From contig JAVDCA010000018.1 of NCBI GenBank assembly GCA_030848545.1, forward strand, positions 1-64,000: a stretch of 64,000 bases of DNA. Direction: 5' to 3'. Below are positions 20,462 to 29,822 of the stretch, piece by piece (position 1 is the stretch's first letter; every line of letters begins with the position of its first letter). The translations under genes and the position numbers were made by a program. Source of the stretch: Astrobacterium formosum (GTDB taxonomy: Bacteria > Pseudomonadota > Alphaproteobacteria > Rhizobiales > Xanthobacteraceae). The notes beneath the pieces are model-generated. The model made no database searches and had not been told where the DNA came from. It saw only the letters and a list, made by a program, of their open reading frames with translations.

Positions 20462-21550
20462 GCGCGGCAGTGCTCCCGCCATCCCCCGGCCCTCGGTCGC
20501 GGTTTCCAGCGCCGATTTCAGGTAGCCCATGGCGTAGGCCATGCCGGCATGCCAGGGCGCCGGGCAGTTCATCTGCGGGGTATGATCGGGGATGACGACG
20601 CCGTCGAAACGGTAGTCTTCGAGGATCGCCAGCAGGCGCTTCACGTCGATCTGGCCCTCGTCGATGAAGACCTCGGTGTAATGCGGCACCTTGCCGACCA
20701 CGTTGCGCAGGTGGACATAGGCGATCTTGTCCTGGGCGGCGAAGCGGCGGGCGGCCTCGTAGACGCTGCCGGTGGTCATCTCCGCGATGGTGCCGGCGCA
20801 GAATTCGAGCGCGTTCGATCGGCTCGGCACGAGGTCGAGGACGCGCTGGTACATGTAGGGCTGCACGACCAGCTTGGGCAGGCCACGGACCTCGTCAAGG
20901 GGTGGGTCGTCGGGATGCAGGGCGAGGCGGACGCCCGCCTTCTCGGCGACCGGCACGACCTCACGCAGGAACCAAGCGAAATTGGCCCATAGTTGATCGC
21001 GCGACATGGGCGCCCTTGTGCCGGTCGCATGGCTGTCCACCACCATGTTCCATGCCATCGCGTTCGGCATCGGGGAGCGTATCGCGTCATTGACGCCGTC
21101 CATGCCGACCGTGGCGGCACTGCCGCGGGCACCCTGGAGCTTGACGCGGCCGGTGACCCCGGTGAGGCTGAAATTGTAGCCGAGGACCGGAATGCCGACA
21201 GCGCCGAGATTGCGGATCAGGTTTTTCACGAGTTCGATCTGCTCGCGCTTCTTCGGACCGCCGAACAGGACGTGATCCCAGTGCAGGGGATCGAAATTCT
21301 CGATCGCATACCAGGCGAGGCCGTGGCTCTCGATCTTGGCCTTGATGCCGGCGAGGAGCTCGGTCGACCAGAACTCGCCGGTGGCATAGCCCCAGCCGCT
21401 CGCGTCGCCGATGGGCTGGTCGTCGCCGGTCGGTTTCTGGTTGAAATAGTCGCACATATGGACGACGAGGTGCGTTGCCCCCGCCTGCCGGGCGAAGGCG
21501 AGATACTCGTCGGTCAGCATGTGGCGGTAGAGTCCGAAACCAAGCTTCAT
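20453..21550 (-). CDS. uxuA: Mannonate dehydratase-like TIM-barrel protein
   Basis: A 365-residue xylose-isomerase-like TIM barrel of the UxuA family, which dehydrates D-mannonate to 2-keto-3-deoxygluconate in glucuronate catabolism. Visible are IENFDPLHWD near the metal site, GYNFSLTG, the diagnostic ALHPDDPP around 235, LEFCAGTIAEM, and the terminal PDHTPQM loop. GGAGG lies before the ATG at 21550. The next gene downstream is a TRAP binding protein, which fits uptake and breakdown of a hexuronate or related sugar acid. The rest of the pathway is not here, and some UxuA-like proteins have other substrates. Confidence 0.85.
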   Translation of the reverse strand: MKLGFGLYRHMLTDEYLAFARQAGATHLVVHMCDYFNQKPTGDDQPIGDASGWGYATGEFWSTELLAGIKAKIESHGLAWYAIENFDPLHWDHVLFGGPKKREQIELVKNLIRNLGAVGIPVLGYNFSLTGVTGRVKLQGARGSAATVGMDGVNDAIRSPMPNAMAWNMVVDSHATGTRAPMSRDQLWANFAWFLREVVPVAEKAGVRLALHPDDPPLDEVRGLPKLVVQPYMYQRVLDLVPSRSNALEFCAGTIAEMTTGSVYEAARRFAAQDKIAYVHLRNVVGKVPHYTEVFIDEGQIDVKRLLAILEDYRFDGVVIPDHTPQMNCPAPWHAGMAYAMGYLKSALETATEGRGMAGALPRAD

Positions 21551-21585
21551 CGTGGCCTCCGGAATGAGCGCAAACGACGGTTCGT

Positions 21586-21721
21586 CGTCATTCCGGGCTC
21601 CGAGCGATGCGAGGGAGCCCGGAATCCATACTCTGCAGCACAGGGGATATGGATTCCGAGCTCCGCCATAGCGCGTCGACGACACGGGTGTCCGCGCTGA
21701 CGGATGCGTTCCGGAATGACG
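21586..21721. repeat. MITE-like element, second copy type
   Basis: CGTCATTCCGG (21586-21596) and CCGGAATGACG (21711-21721) are perfect 11-bp inverted ends. Inside are GGAGCCCGGAATCCATA and its partial mirror ATGGATTCCGAGCTCC. It lies between uxuA and opgH and shares its ends with the element at 1614-1746. Confidence 0.7.
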
Positions 21722-21833
21722 GCGGCTGAAACACTCAGCTAGGGCAACGACATTATCAAACCCGCGCGAAGGCGGCATCCGCGTTTTCCCGCCTTTGCGG
21801 CCGGCGGTGGAGGCCTTCGTCGTGGTTTCGGCT

Positions 21834-23630
21834 TCAGCCAGGGGTTTTGGCCGGCGCCTCGGCGCCGCCGGCCATCGCGATCTCGCGCAGGGCCGCCGGA
21901 GCGTGCGTTTCTTCCGGCAGCCGGCCGAGCCCGAGGGCCGTCAAGGTCTCGCCGGCGAGCGGCGACGACGTGACGACGGCGAACGGAATTGCCAGCGCGA
22001 GGCCGCCGCCGATCAGGAGGGCGTAGGGCAGCGCCGCCGGATGGGTGGCGGCGACCACGGCGAGCGTACCCCATCCGACGACCGCATGCGGCCACAGGTT
22101 ACGAGTGGCTTCCCGCCACGGCACCGCGTGGCCGTCGCGTCGCTGCGCCGCCCAGCCAATGGTGCGGCCGCGCAGCAGCGCGGCCAGGAACAGTGTGTGG
22201 CGCAGCCACATGACCGGCAACAGCAGGAAGGTGAACAGGACTTCCGCCACAACGCCGGCGGCGAAGCGCGCGCCGCCCCCGAAGGCGCGGCGCAAATCGG
22301 CGCGCAACATGATGTCGAGCGCGGTGGCGAGCTTGGGGGCAAACCACATGACGAGGATCGCGCCGAGGAGGGCGATGCCAGCGTCCGGGCGCATGAAGTC
22401 GGCGGGTATGGGTGCCAGCGCCAGTCCGATTACGCCGAGCACATAGACGCCGATCCAGCCGGGGCTGCCCAGGAACATCATGATGGCGAAGGCGAGCTGG
22501 TAACGGCTCACGAATTTCAGGCCCGGCAGGGCGAGGAAATTCCAGTACTGCATGTTGCCCTGGCACCAGCGCAGGTCGCGGCGCAGGAATTCGATCAGGG
22601 TCGGGGGATTCTCCTCGAAACCCAGGTCCTCCCGCGCCAGCACCCGCACCTCGTAGCCGGCGCGCCGCATCAGCACCGCCTCGATCTGGTCGTGGGACAG
22701 GATGGGGCCGCCCAGCGGCCCCATCTTCGCGATCGCCGGCAGCCGGCAGTGGGCCATGAAGGGGGCGAGGCGGATGATGCCATTGTGGCCCCAATAGGGG
22801 CCGCAATCGCCCTGCCACCAGGCGCTGCCGAGCGTGTAGGAGCGCATGCCGAGGCGCATGCCGAACTGGAACAGGCGCGCGAAGGCGGATTTGGCGGGCG
22901 CGCCGATGACCAGCCCCTGGAGGATGCCGATTTCCGGTGCGACCTGCATGATGCGCACGAGCCGTAGCACCGCGCCCGCCGGCATAACGCTGTCGGCGTC
23001 GAGCGTCACAGCGAAATCGTGGTCGCCGCCGAAGCGGTCGCAGAAGTCTTCGATGTTGCCGGCCTTGAAGCCGGTGTTGTGGCTGCGGCGCCGATAGGTG
23101 ATCGCAAGCTTTCCGGCCCACTCGGTTTTGAGGAGGCCGAAGCGCACCTCTTCGGCGGCGGCGATGTTCAAATCGCTGGTGTCGCTCAGCACATAGACGT
23201 GGAAGCGACCCCCGAAGCCGCTGCCGGCGAGCCCCGCAATCAGGCCGCGCAGATTGCGTGCGGTGCGTTCGGGAGCTTCGTTGCGCACGCACATCAAGAT
23301 GGCCGTCGAGGCAGTGATGGGTTCGTCGCCCCTGATGCGTCCGGCCGCCGGCAGCACCAGCGTGGCCGGATCGCCCGAGAGGCGCATGACCGCGAAACCG
23401 ATCGCCGCGTTCCAGAAACCGATGGATTGCCATGGCAGGGTCAGACCGAACAGCGCCAGCACGGCGACGTCGAGGAGATCGAGCCCGCGCGGCGACAACG
23501 CGATGGCGGCGAGCCACAGAACGCCGGCCATGGTGACGGCATTGGCGGTCACGAAGAAGGCCCGGCGCGGCACGAGATTTTCGGGCGTTGTTGTCGTGGT
23601 GCTCGCATCCCCGCTCGCATCACCCGCCAT
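21834..23630 (-). CDS. opgH: Glucans biosynthesis glucosyltransferase OpgH (MdoH), short form
   Basis: An inner-membrane GT2 glucosyltransferase that polymerises UDP-glucose into osmoregulated periplasmic glucans. Its 598 residues are much shorter than the enterobacterial enzyme (about 850) but typical of alphaproteobacteria. Two membrane segments lie near 28-70. The cytoplasmic GT2 domain has DADSVM (donor site), ILSHDQIE and the acceptor motif DLRWCQGNMQYW. Four to six further membrane segments follow. No opgG/opgD gene is adjacent. It diverges from a gene for a large P-loop protein. Confidence 0.93.
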   Translation of the reverse strand: MAGDASGDASTTTTTPENLVPRRAFFVTANAVTMAGVLWLAAIALSPRGLDLLDVAVLALFGLTLPWQSIGFWNAAIGFAVMRLSGDPATLVLPAAGRIRGDEPITASTAILMCVRNEAPERTARNLRGLIAGLAGSGFGGRFHVYVLSDTSDLNIAAAEEVRFGLLKTEWAGKLAITYRRRSHNTGFKAGNIEDFCDRFGGDHDFAVTLDADSVMPAGAVLRLVRIMQVAPEIGILQGLVIGAPAKSAFARLFQFGMRLGMRSYTLGSAWWQGDCGPYWGHNGIIRLAPFMAHCRLPAIAKMGPLGGPILSHDQIEAVLMRRAGYEVRVLAREDLGFEENPPTLIEFLRRDLRWCQGNMQYWNFLALPGLKFVSRYQLAFAIMMFLGSPGWIGVYVLGVIGLALAPIPADFMRPDAGIALLGAILVMWFAPKLATALDIMLRADLRRAFGGGARFAAGVVAEVLFTFLLLPVMWLRHTLFLAALLRGRTIGWAAQRRDGHAVPWREATRNLWPHAVVGWGTLAVVAATHPAALPYALLIGGGLALAIPFAVVTSSPLAGETLTALGLGRLPEETHAPAALREIAMAGGAEAPAKTPG

Positions 23631-23795
23631 GGAATGTCGCCCCCGTGCCTTCCAGCGCCGCGCGCTTCTGCATCGGCATGATCGCGCCGGTCACTTTATC
23701 TTTAGGTCCGAAACCGGCGGCGAGGGGGCGGCGCAGCTCGACCGGGCGATAAAAGTTTCGTTACAATCGCCCACAAATGGGAGGACGCCGAGCCG

Positions 23796-25622
23796 ATGAC
23801 CGTGCAGACGGGCTCCGACGAGCGTCGTGCGGGCAGTCATGACGCGGGCTGTCATGCCTGGAGTCCGGGCCTGCAATCGGAGCTGCCGCGGGCCTATCTG
23901 CCGCTGGCGACGGTCTTCTGCCCCGAGAACGTGTCGACGGACCTTGCCACGGCCTACGAGCGCAGCGACTATTGCGGCCTGCCGGCCCATGAACTCGTCG
24001 CGTTCCGTCCCGAGCGGTTGATCGTCCACGAACTCCTGATCCGGGTGACCGCCGGCGTGAATGTGCCGGACGGCACCGATTACGAAGACCTCGGCCGCAA
24101 TTTCCGCGGCATCGCCGCGACCATCCTGGACAAATACCTCGAACTGCATCGCCCCGGACTGGTTGCGATGTTCCAGGACCTGCGGGACGCCGCCGGGGCG
24201 GTGATCGCCGACGAGCTGTCGCGGCAACTCCCGCCCGCCGGCCGGGCGCCGGCGCCGCCTCCCGCCCGCCGCGGCTGGTTCGGGCGGCTGAAATCCAAGG
24301 GGGCTCCGGCGGCGCCCGCTGCCGCAGCGGCATCGGGAACGGCGGAGGAGCGCCGGCAGCGGCTCGTCGCCGAATGGGCGCGCAAGGCGGAGACGCTCGA
24401 TCGTCCCCTCGATGCGGCGTGCTTTCGCGCCCTCGCCATGATGGCGTCGGCGATCATGTGCCGGCAGGGGCACCTGCCGGCGGACGGTGCATTGCTCACG
24501 GACCTCGCCGTCGTGCAGGTCTTGAACGAGCATGGCAGCGAGGTGATCGGCGAAGCCATCGCGCCGCATTTCGAGGCGGCCGTGGTGCGCGAGGGATACC
24601 GGCTCCTGCAGCGCCAGGCCGCGCCGGTGGTGATGAACGTCAAGGGGGCATCGGCGTCCGGCAAGAGCACCATGCGGCCGCTGCAGAAGGAGCTGGCTCG
24701 GAAGCTCGGACTGCCCTGGCAGGATTTCGCCCTCGTCAGTCCCGATATCTGGCGCAAGTTCCTTCTCGACTACGCGTCCCTCGGACCTGCCTACAAATAC
24801 GCCGGCACCCTGACCGGGCACGAACTCGAGATCATCGACAAGAAGCTCGACCGTCACATGGCCACGAAGGCGGCGCATGGCGACATGCCGCATCTCCTGA
24901 TCGACCGCTTCCGCTTCGACAGCTTTGCGCCGACCCCCGAGGGCCGCGGTTCGAGCCGGCTGCTGACTCGCTTCGGCGAGGTCGTCTACATGTTCTTCAT
25001 GGTCACGCCGCCGGAAATGACTGTCGAGCGGGCGTGGACCCGCGGTCTCAAGGTCGGCCGCTACAAGGCGGTGGAGGACCTGCTCGCCCACAATGTGGAA
25101 GCCTATACGGGCATGCCCGAGCTGTTCTTCGCCTGGGCACTCGATCGCGCCCGGCGTGTCCATTACGAATTCCTCGACAACAGCGTTCCCGAGGGGGCGC
25201 CGCCCAGGACGGTCGCCTATGGCTGGAACGGGGAGATGACCATCCTGGATATCGCCCGCATGCTCGACATCGATCGATTCCGCAAGATCAACATCCATGC
25301 CGGAGCGCCGGCCGAAGTGTATGCCGGCCGCGACGGCGCGCCCGAGCGCAATGCGGACTTCCTCCGCCGATGTGCGCGGCTCATTCCGGTCATCCACTTC
25401 GCCGATCCGCTCACGGGACGCCCCTATGCGCGTCTCGAGAAAGGCGTCTGGGTCTGGCGTGACGAAATCGTCTTCGCACGCATTGCCGAAGGCGCGGTAG
25501 CGAAACTCGCCCTGGAAGCACTCGCCGCCGACAGTCGCCGGGATGCTCATCGCCATGGCGAAGCGTCTTTCGATCTCGACGTCGCCCGGCTGCAGACGCT
25601 CGGCGCGTGGGGCGAGGAATAG
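23796..25622 (+). CDS. Uncharacterised P-loop kinase-like protein
   Basis: I do not recognise a named family for this 608-residue protein. Residues 1-145 have no evident motif. A Pro/Ala-rich linker (about 146-182) leads to a helical stretch. A P-loop NTPase/kinase domain begins with GASASGKST (284-292), followed by SPDIWRKFLLDYASLG and LIDRFRFDSF. The arrangement recalls zeta-toxin/AAA kinases that phosphorylate small molecules. No signal peptide or membrane segment is seen, so it is cytoplasmic. It diverges from opgH across 165 bp. Codon use matches the neighbours. Function unknown. Confidence 0.75.
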   Translation: MTVQTGSDERRAGSHDAGCHAWSPGLQSELPRAYLPLATVFCPENVSTDLATAYERSDYCGLPAHELVAFRPERLIVHELLIRVTAGVNVPDGTDYEDLGRNFRGIAATILDKYLELHRPGLVAMFQDLRDAAGAVIADELSRQLPPAGRAPAPPPARRGWFGRLKSKGAPAAPAAAAASGTAEERRQRLVAEWARKAETLDRPLDAACFRALAMMASAIMCRQGHLPADGALLTDLAVVQVLNEHGSEVIGEAIAPHFEAAVVREGYRLLQRQAAPVVMNVKGASASGKSTMRPLQKELARKLGLPWQDFALVSPDIWRKFLLDYASLGPAYKYAGTLTGHELEIIDKKLDRHMATKAAHGDMPHLLIDRFRFDSFAPTPEGRGSSRLLTRFGEVVYMFFMVTPPEMTVERAWTRGLKVGRYKAVEDLLAHNVEAYTGMPELFFAWALDRARRVHYEFLDNSVPEGAPPRTVAYGWNGEMTILDIARMLDIDRFRKINIHAGAPAEVYAGRDGAPERNADFLRRCARLIPVIHFADPLTGRPYARLEKGVWVWRDEIVFARIAEGAVAKLALEALAADSRRDAHRHGEASFDLDVARLQTLGAWGEE

Positions 25623-25788
25623 ATCGGCGCAACGTGAGATTGCAGATCGTTGTCATCGCCGTGAAATGCGAAGCGGTCACTTCTCCTTCTTCCTAATTGG
25701 GGAGAGGGAGCTCGCTTCCCGTGCGGCATCCCTTTGATCCATTCATCATCGTGCAGCGTGCCGCCCCCGGAGCGGCCCCGAGACCCGC

Positions 25789-26631
25789 TTGCGCCAGCTA
25801 CGAAAATGCGCAATCGAGAGGCTCGCTTCCCACGCAGTCAAAGCCATGGCGCTCGCGACCGCTCTCTACCTCGTTTACCTGTTCACGCCGATCCTGCTGC
25901 TCGTCGTCGGCTCGTTCGGCGACGTCTGGTTCAATACGCTGTTGCCCACCGGGGCGACCGGGAAATGGTACGTCCAGGTCGTCGAGGACGGCAGCTTTCG
26001 CCGCGCCTTCGTGACCAGTCTCGAGGTCTGCGTCGCCACCTGCGTTCTCGCCAGCCTCGCCGGCGTGCCACTCGCCTATGCGATCTACTCCGCCGCTTCC
26101 CGCGGCGTGCGCGTCGCCGCCCGCATCGTCTATCTGTTGCCTATCGCGGTGCCGCCGCTCGTCCTCGCCTTCGGCTTCGTGCTGGTCTTCTCCTCCGATG
26201 CGCTGCCGTTCCTGGGCAGCCTGTGGGTCCTGATCGGCGGCCACTTGGTGCTGACGCTGCCCTATCTGGTCCAGACTCTCGTCGGCGACATGCGCCACCT
26301 CAAGCTTGCCGAACAGGAGATCGCCGCCGAGTCGCTGGGCGCCTCGTTCGCTGCCCGCTTCCGCGACATCGTCCTGCCGGCGTTGGGCCACAGCCTGTCG
26401 TCGGGCCTCATCATGGTGGCGGCTTTGTCCATCGGTGAATTCCAGTTGTCCAACCTGGTGGCGGGATTTCTCACCCGTCCCTATCCGGTGGTGCTGTTGC
26501 AGGCGTTTTATGGCGCCACAGGATTCGCCTGCGCGGCCACCGTCGTCCTGCTCGCGCTCGCCCTCATCGCCTCGATTGCCGGTGCCGTGACGGCGCGCGG
26601 CGCCGGCGGCGTCCATGGAGTTTCTGCGTGA
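25789..26631 (+). CDS. ABC transporter permease (PotC/PhnV-like)
   Basis: An inner-membrane permease of 280 residues with about six membrane segments and the coupling motif AEQEIAAESLGASFAARFRDI (the EAA loop, about 180-200). The start is uncertain: TTG at 25789 gives a basic N terminus, while ATG at 25846 gives a shorter form, and neither has a strong ribosome site. The stop overlaps the GTG start of the ATPase gene. It is the first gene of a five-gene operon for an ABC importer of the Fe3+/polyamine/aminoethylphosphonate group. Confidence 0.88.
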   Translation: MRQLRKCAIERLASHAVKAMALATALYLVYLFTPILLLVVGSFGDVWFNTLLPTGATGKWYVQVVEDGSFRRAFVTSLEVCVATCVLASLAGVPLAYAIYSAASRGVRVAARIVYLLPIAVPPLVLAFGFVLVFSSDALPFLGSLWVLIGGHLVLTLPYLVQTLVGDMRHLKLAEQEIAAESLGASFAARFRDIVLPALGHSLSSGLIMVAALSIGEFQLSNLVAGFLTRPYPVVLLQAFYGATGFACAATVVLLALALIASIAGAVTARGAGGVHGVSA

Positions 26632-27707
26632 CCTCGTCCCAGGCCGTGATCGCCCTCGAAGGTGTCAGCTACGCCTATCCGGGCTCGGGCGCCGGCATCT
26701 TCGGCGTCGACCTCGTGATCGGGGCCGGCGAACTCGTCGCCGTCATCGGTGCCTCGGGGTGCGGCAAGTCGACCCTGCTCAAGGTCATCGCCGGCTTCAT
26801 CAGGCCCGACCAGGGCCGCGTCGTCATCGCCGGCGTCGACGCCGTCGGCGTGCCGGCGCGCGAACGTCACATCGGCGTCGTGTTCCAGTCCTATGCGCTG
26901 TTCCCGCACATGCGGGCTTGGGAAAACGTCGCTTACCCTCTCAAACTGCGCGGCCGCAGCCTTGAGGCGCGGCGCGCCGCCGCCCACGCCATGCTGGACG
27001 TGGTCGGGCTGTCCGCCCATGCGGACAAGCGGCCCGGACAGCTCTCCGGCGGTCAGCAGCAGCGTGTCGCGCTCGCCCGCGCCCTGGTGTTCGAACCGCG
27101 GGCACTCCTCCTGGACGAACCCCTGTCGGCGCTCGACGCCGCCATGCGGGTCGAGATGCGCGACGAGATCCTGCGCCTGCAGCGCGTCCACAAGATTGCC
27201 ACCCTGCACATCACCCACGACCAGGAGGAGGCCTTGTCCATGGCCGACCGGGTCGCCGTCATGGAAGGCGGACGCATCCTGCAGCTCGACACCCCGCGCA
27301 ATCTCTACGACCGGCCGGCGAGCCGTGCGGTCGCGACCTTCGTGGGCCACGCCAACATCCTTCCGGCGCGGGTCGTCTCCGCGAGCCGCGTCGAGACGCC
27401 GATCGGGCTCCTTTCGACCGCCCCGCATGACATGCCCGTGGGTGCATCCGTCGCCGTGCTGGTACGGCCCGAGCGGGTGCGGCCCGGCCCTTCACCTGAC
27501 GCGGTCAACACCTTTGCGGGGACAATCACCCGCGACCGTTTCCTCGGCAGCCTGCGCCGGTTCGACTTCGCGGTCGCGGGCGGCACGCTCCTGGGCGAGA
27601 CCAATGCGCCCGGGTCGATCGAGGTCGTCCACTTCCCCCCTGCCGCCGTGCAGATCCTGCCTGGCGGTGTTTCGTCCCAAGCCATCACAGAAGGAGAACG
27701 CGCATGA
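26628..27707 (+). CDS. ABC transporter ATP-binding protein (PotA/FbpC-like)
   Basis: The 359-residue ATPase of the importer. Walker A GASGCGKST is at 41-49, the Q-loop in VVFQSYALFPHM, signature LSGGQQQRVALARAL, Walker B LLLDEPLSALD, and the H-loop THDQEEA. A C-terminal TOBE-like regulatory domain spans about 240-355. The GTG start at 26628 overlaps the permease stop and has GGAG upstream. The final codons overlap the binding-protein start as ATGA, so the three cistrons are coupled. Confidence 0.93.
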   Translation: MTSSQAVIALEGVSYAYPGSGAGIFGVDLVIGAGELVAVIGASGCGKSTLLKVIAGFIRPDQGRVVIAGVDAVGVPARERHIGVVFQSYALFPHMRAWENVAYPLKLRGRSLEARRAAAHAMLDVVGLSAHADKRPGQLSGGQQQRVALARALVFEPRALLLDEPLSALDAAMRVEMRDEILRLQRVHKIATLHITHDQEEALSMADRVAVMEGGRILQLDTPRNLYDRPASRAVATFVGHANILPARVVSASRVETPIGLLSTAPHDMPVGASVAVLVRPERVRPGPSPDAVNTFAGTITRDRFLGSLRRFDFAVAGGTLLGETNAPGSIEVVHFPPAAVQILPGGVSSQAITEGERA

Positions 27708-28780
27708 AACCGATGCTCGGTTGGATCGCCGCTGCAACCGTCGCGCTGCCGCTCTGCGCCGCGGCCCAGACCGTCACCGACACGCCCGAGCTCTATGCGG
27801 GCGAGAAGGCACTCTACGAGGCCGCCGCCAAGGAGGGCCTGGTGGTGTCCTTCGACACCGGCCCGACCTGGGCCAACTGGGCGGCGCAGTTTGCCGCCTT
27901 CAAGAAGCGCTATCCGCAGGTCGAAATGACCTACAACGATATCGGCTCGGCCGCGACCGTGATCGCGCTGGAGAAGGCGCGTAACCGCCCGCAGGCCGAC
28001 ACCGCCTACTACTTCGCGGCTTCCGCGGTCGATGCCGTCGCCAAGGACGTGGTGGCGCCCTTCAAGCCGGTGAACTTCGACAAGCTGCCCGACGTGTTCC
28101 GCCACCCGGAAGGCAAGTGGTTCACCATCCACTCGCTCACCATCGCCTTCGTGGTCAACACCAAGCTGGTAAAGAACGTGCCGCAGTCCTGGGCCGATCT
28201 CCTGAAGCCCGAATACAAGAACACGGTCGTCTATCTGGATCCGCGCTCGGCCGGCGTCGGCCAAGTGTTGACCTTCGCGGCCGCCTACGGCAACGGCGGC
28301 AGCGTCGAAAACGTGACGCCCGGTATCGAGTATCTGGGCAAGCTGCACAAGGCCGGCAACGTGCTGCGCGTCATCGGCACGACGCCCTACGCCCAGTTCG
28401 TCAAGGGCGAAATCCCGATCTGGATCTCCTACGAGAACGACGGCCTCAAGGCGAAGTACACCGATGGACTCGGCGACAACGTCGCGGTCGTGATCCCGAA
28501 GGAGGGCTCGGTCGCGGCTCCCTACGGCATCAGCCTGGTGAAGAACGGACCCAACCCCAATGCCGGCAAGCTGTGGCTCAACTTCATCATGAGCGACACC
28601 GGCCAGGGCATCTTCGCGCAGGGCTTCGTGCGGCCGTCGGTGCCGGGCATCAAGCTGCCCGACAACGTCGTCGACAAGCTGCCGCCGGCCCCGCAGGTCA
28701 AGCCCCTCGACGTCCAGAAGGCCGCCGCCAAGAAGGGCGAGATCGACACCGGCTGGGCCAAGGTGGCGGTCGGGAATTGA
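27704..28780 (+). CDS. ABC transporter periplasmic binding protein
   Basis: A 358-residue exported solute-binding protein with a signal peptide ending near CAAAQ (18-22) and the fold of the Fe3+/2-aminoethylphosphonate/thiamine type (PotD/FbpA-like). Recognisable stretches are VVSFDTGPTWANWAAQF, WFTIHSLTIAFVVNTKLV and WADLLKPEYKNTVVYLDPRS. The ligand cannot be named: the iron-binding tyrosine pair is not evident. Palindromic repeats follow immediately and separate it from the second permease gene. Confidence 0.9.
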   Translation: MKPMLGWIAAATVALPLCAAAQTVTDTPELYAGEKALYEAAAKEGLVVSFDTGPTWANWAAQFAAFKKRYPQVEMTYNDIGSAATVIALEKARNRPQADTAYYFAASAVDAVAKDVVAPFKPVNFDKLPDVFRHPEGKWFTIHSLTIAFVVNTKLVKNVPQSWADLLKPEYKNTVVYLDPRSAGVGQVLTFAAAYGNGGSVENVTPGIEYLGKLHKAGNVLRVIGTTPYAQFVKGEIPIWISYENDGLKAKYTDGLGDNVAVVIPKEGSVAAPYGISLVKNGPNPNAGKLWLNFIMSDTGQGIFAQGFVRPSVPGIKLPDNVVDKLPPAPQVKPLDVQKAAAKKGEIDTGWAKVAVGN

Positions 28781-28794
28781 TTGCGTTTCCTTCT

Positions 28795-28932
28795 CCCTCT
28801 CCCCGCGAGCGGGGAGAGGGTCGGGGTGAGGGGGCTTTGCGGCGCGTTCTGAGTTCGTGGGGACGCACCCTCACCCGACATCCGCGCGCTTACGCGCTTA
28901 GATGTCGACCTCTCCCCGCAAGCGGGGAGAGG
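28795..28932. repeat. Paired REP-like palindromes inside an ABC operon
   Basis: CCCTCTCCCCGC-GA-GCGGGGAGAGGG (28795-28820) and CCTCTCCCCGC-AA-GCGGGGAGAGG (28909-28932) are separated by mirrored GGGGTGAGGGGG and CCCTCACCC. They start 15 bp after the binding-protein stop and lie before the second permease. Confidence 0.9.
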
Positions 28933-28994
28933 TGACAGGCTGACCCAATGCGGCGGCCTTAGTATCGAGGCAGTGACGAAAAGCCGACCGCATC

Positions 28995-29822
28995 ATGCGC
29001 CCCTCGACCCTCCTCATGCTCGCCGCCCCGGGAGCGGCGTTGCTTGTCTTCTTCTTCCTGATCCCGCTCGCCATGGTGTCTGCCGACGCCTTCGTGGGCG
29101 GGGGAGAAGCATTCGTTCGCGTGCTGGGCAATCCGATCTTCTGGGCGTCCCTGCGCGGCACCATGCTGCTCGCCTCGGTGGCGTCGATCTTCTCGCTTGC
29201 GGTCGGCTTCATGGTCGCCTTGCATTTGTCGCGCCTTTCGGCCGCGCTGCGCACCATACTGGTGTTCTTCATCGCGCTGCCGCTGACATTTTCCGGCCTC
29301 ATCGTCGCCTACGGATTCATCCTCGCCTATGGGCGTGCCGGCTTCGTCACCCAGATGCTGGCCATGGTCGGCGTCGATCCGGTGACGTTTTCCAGCATCC
29401 TGTTCTCGCCCGTCGGGCTCGCCTTTGCGTCGTCCTACTATCTGATCCCGCGGGTGGTGATGCTGCTGTTGCCGGTCCTGTTGAATTTCGACCGCGCGCA
29501 ACTCGTCGCCGCCGAGTCCCTCGGCGCCACCCGTGGGGGCGCCATCCGCGACGTCATGATCCCGCAGATCCTGCCGACGGCCCTGACCGCGCTCTGCCTC
29601 ATCGCCGCGGTCGTTATCGGCGCCTACGGCACCGCGCTCGCATTGGTGGGGACCCGCGTTGCCATCCTGCCGCTGCAGCTCTACAGCATGATTTCCGAGA
29701 CCGGTTCTGACTTCGCGGCGGCGGCGGCGCTGTCGCTCATTCTGACCGGCATGTGTTCGTGCGTGATGGCGGTCGGCGAAATCCTCGCGGCCCGCCGGGA
29801 AGGAAGCCATGCTCACGCTTGA
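28995..29822 (+). CDS. ABC transporter permease (PotB/PhnU-like)
   Basis: The second permease of the importer, 275 residues with six predicted membrane segments and an EAA loop at LVAAESLGATRGGAIRDVMIPQ (about 172-195). It forms a heterodimer with the permease at 25789. It lies after the 214-bp repeat-containing gap and overlaps the next gene by 14 nt, so the operon continues through the repeat. Confidence 0.9.
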   Translation: MRPSTLLMLAAPGAALLVFFFLIPLAMVSADAFVGGGEAFVRVLGNPIFWASLRGTMLLASVASIFSLAVGFMVALHLSRLSAALRTILVFFIALPLTFSGLIVAYGFILAYGRAGFVTQMLAMVGVDPVTFSSILFSPVGLAFASSYYLIPRVVMLLLPVLLNFDRAQLVAAESLGATRGGAIRDVMIPQILPTALTALCLIAAVVIGAYGTALALVGTRVAILPLQLYSMISETGSDFAAAAALSLILTGMCSCVMAVGEILAARREGSHAHA

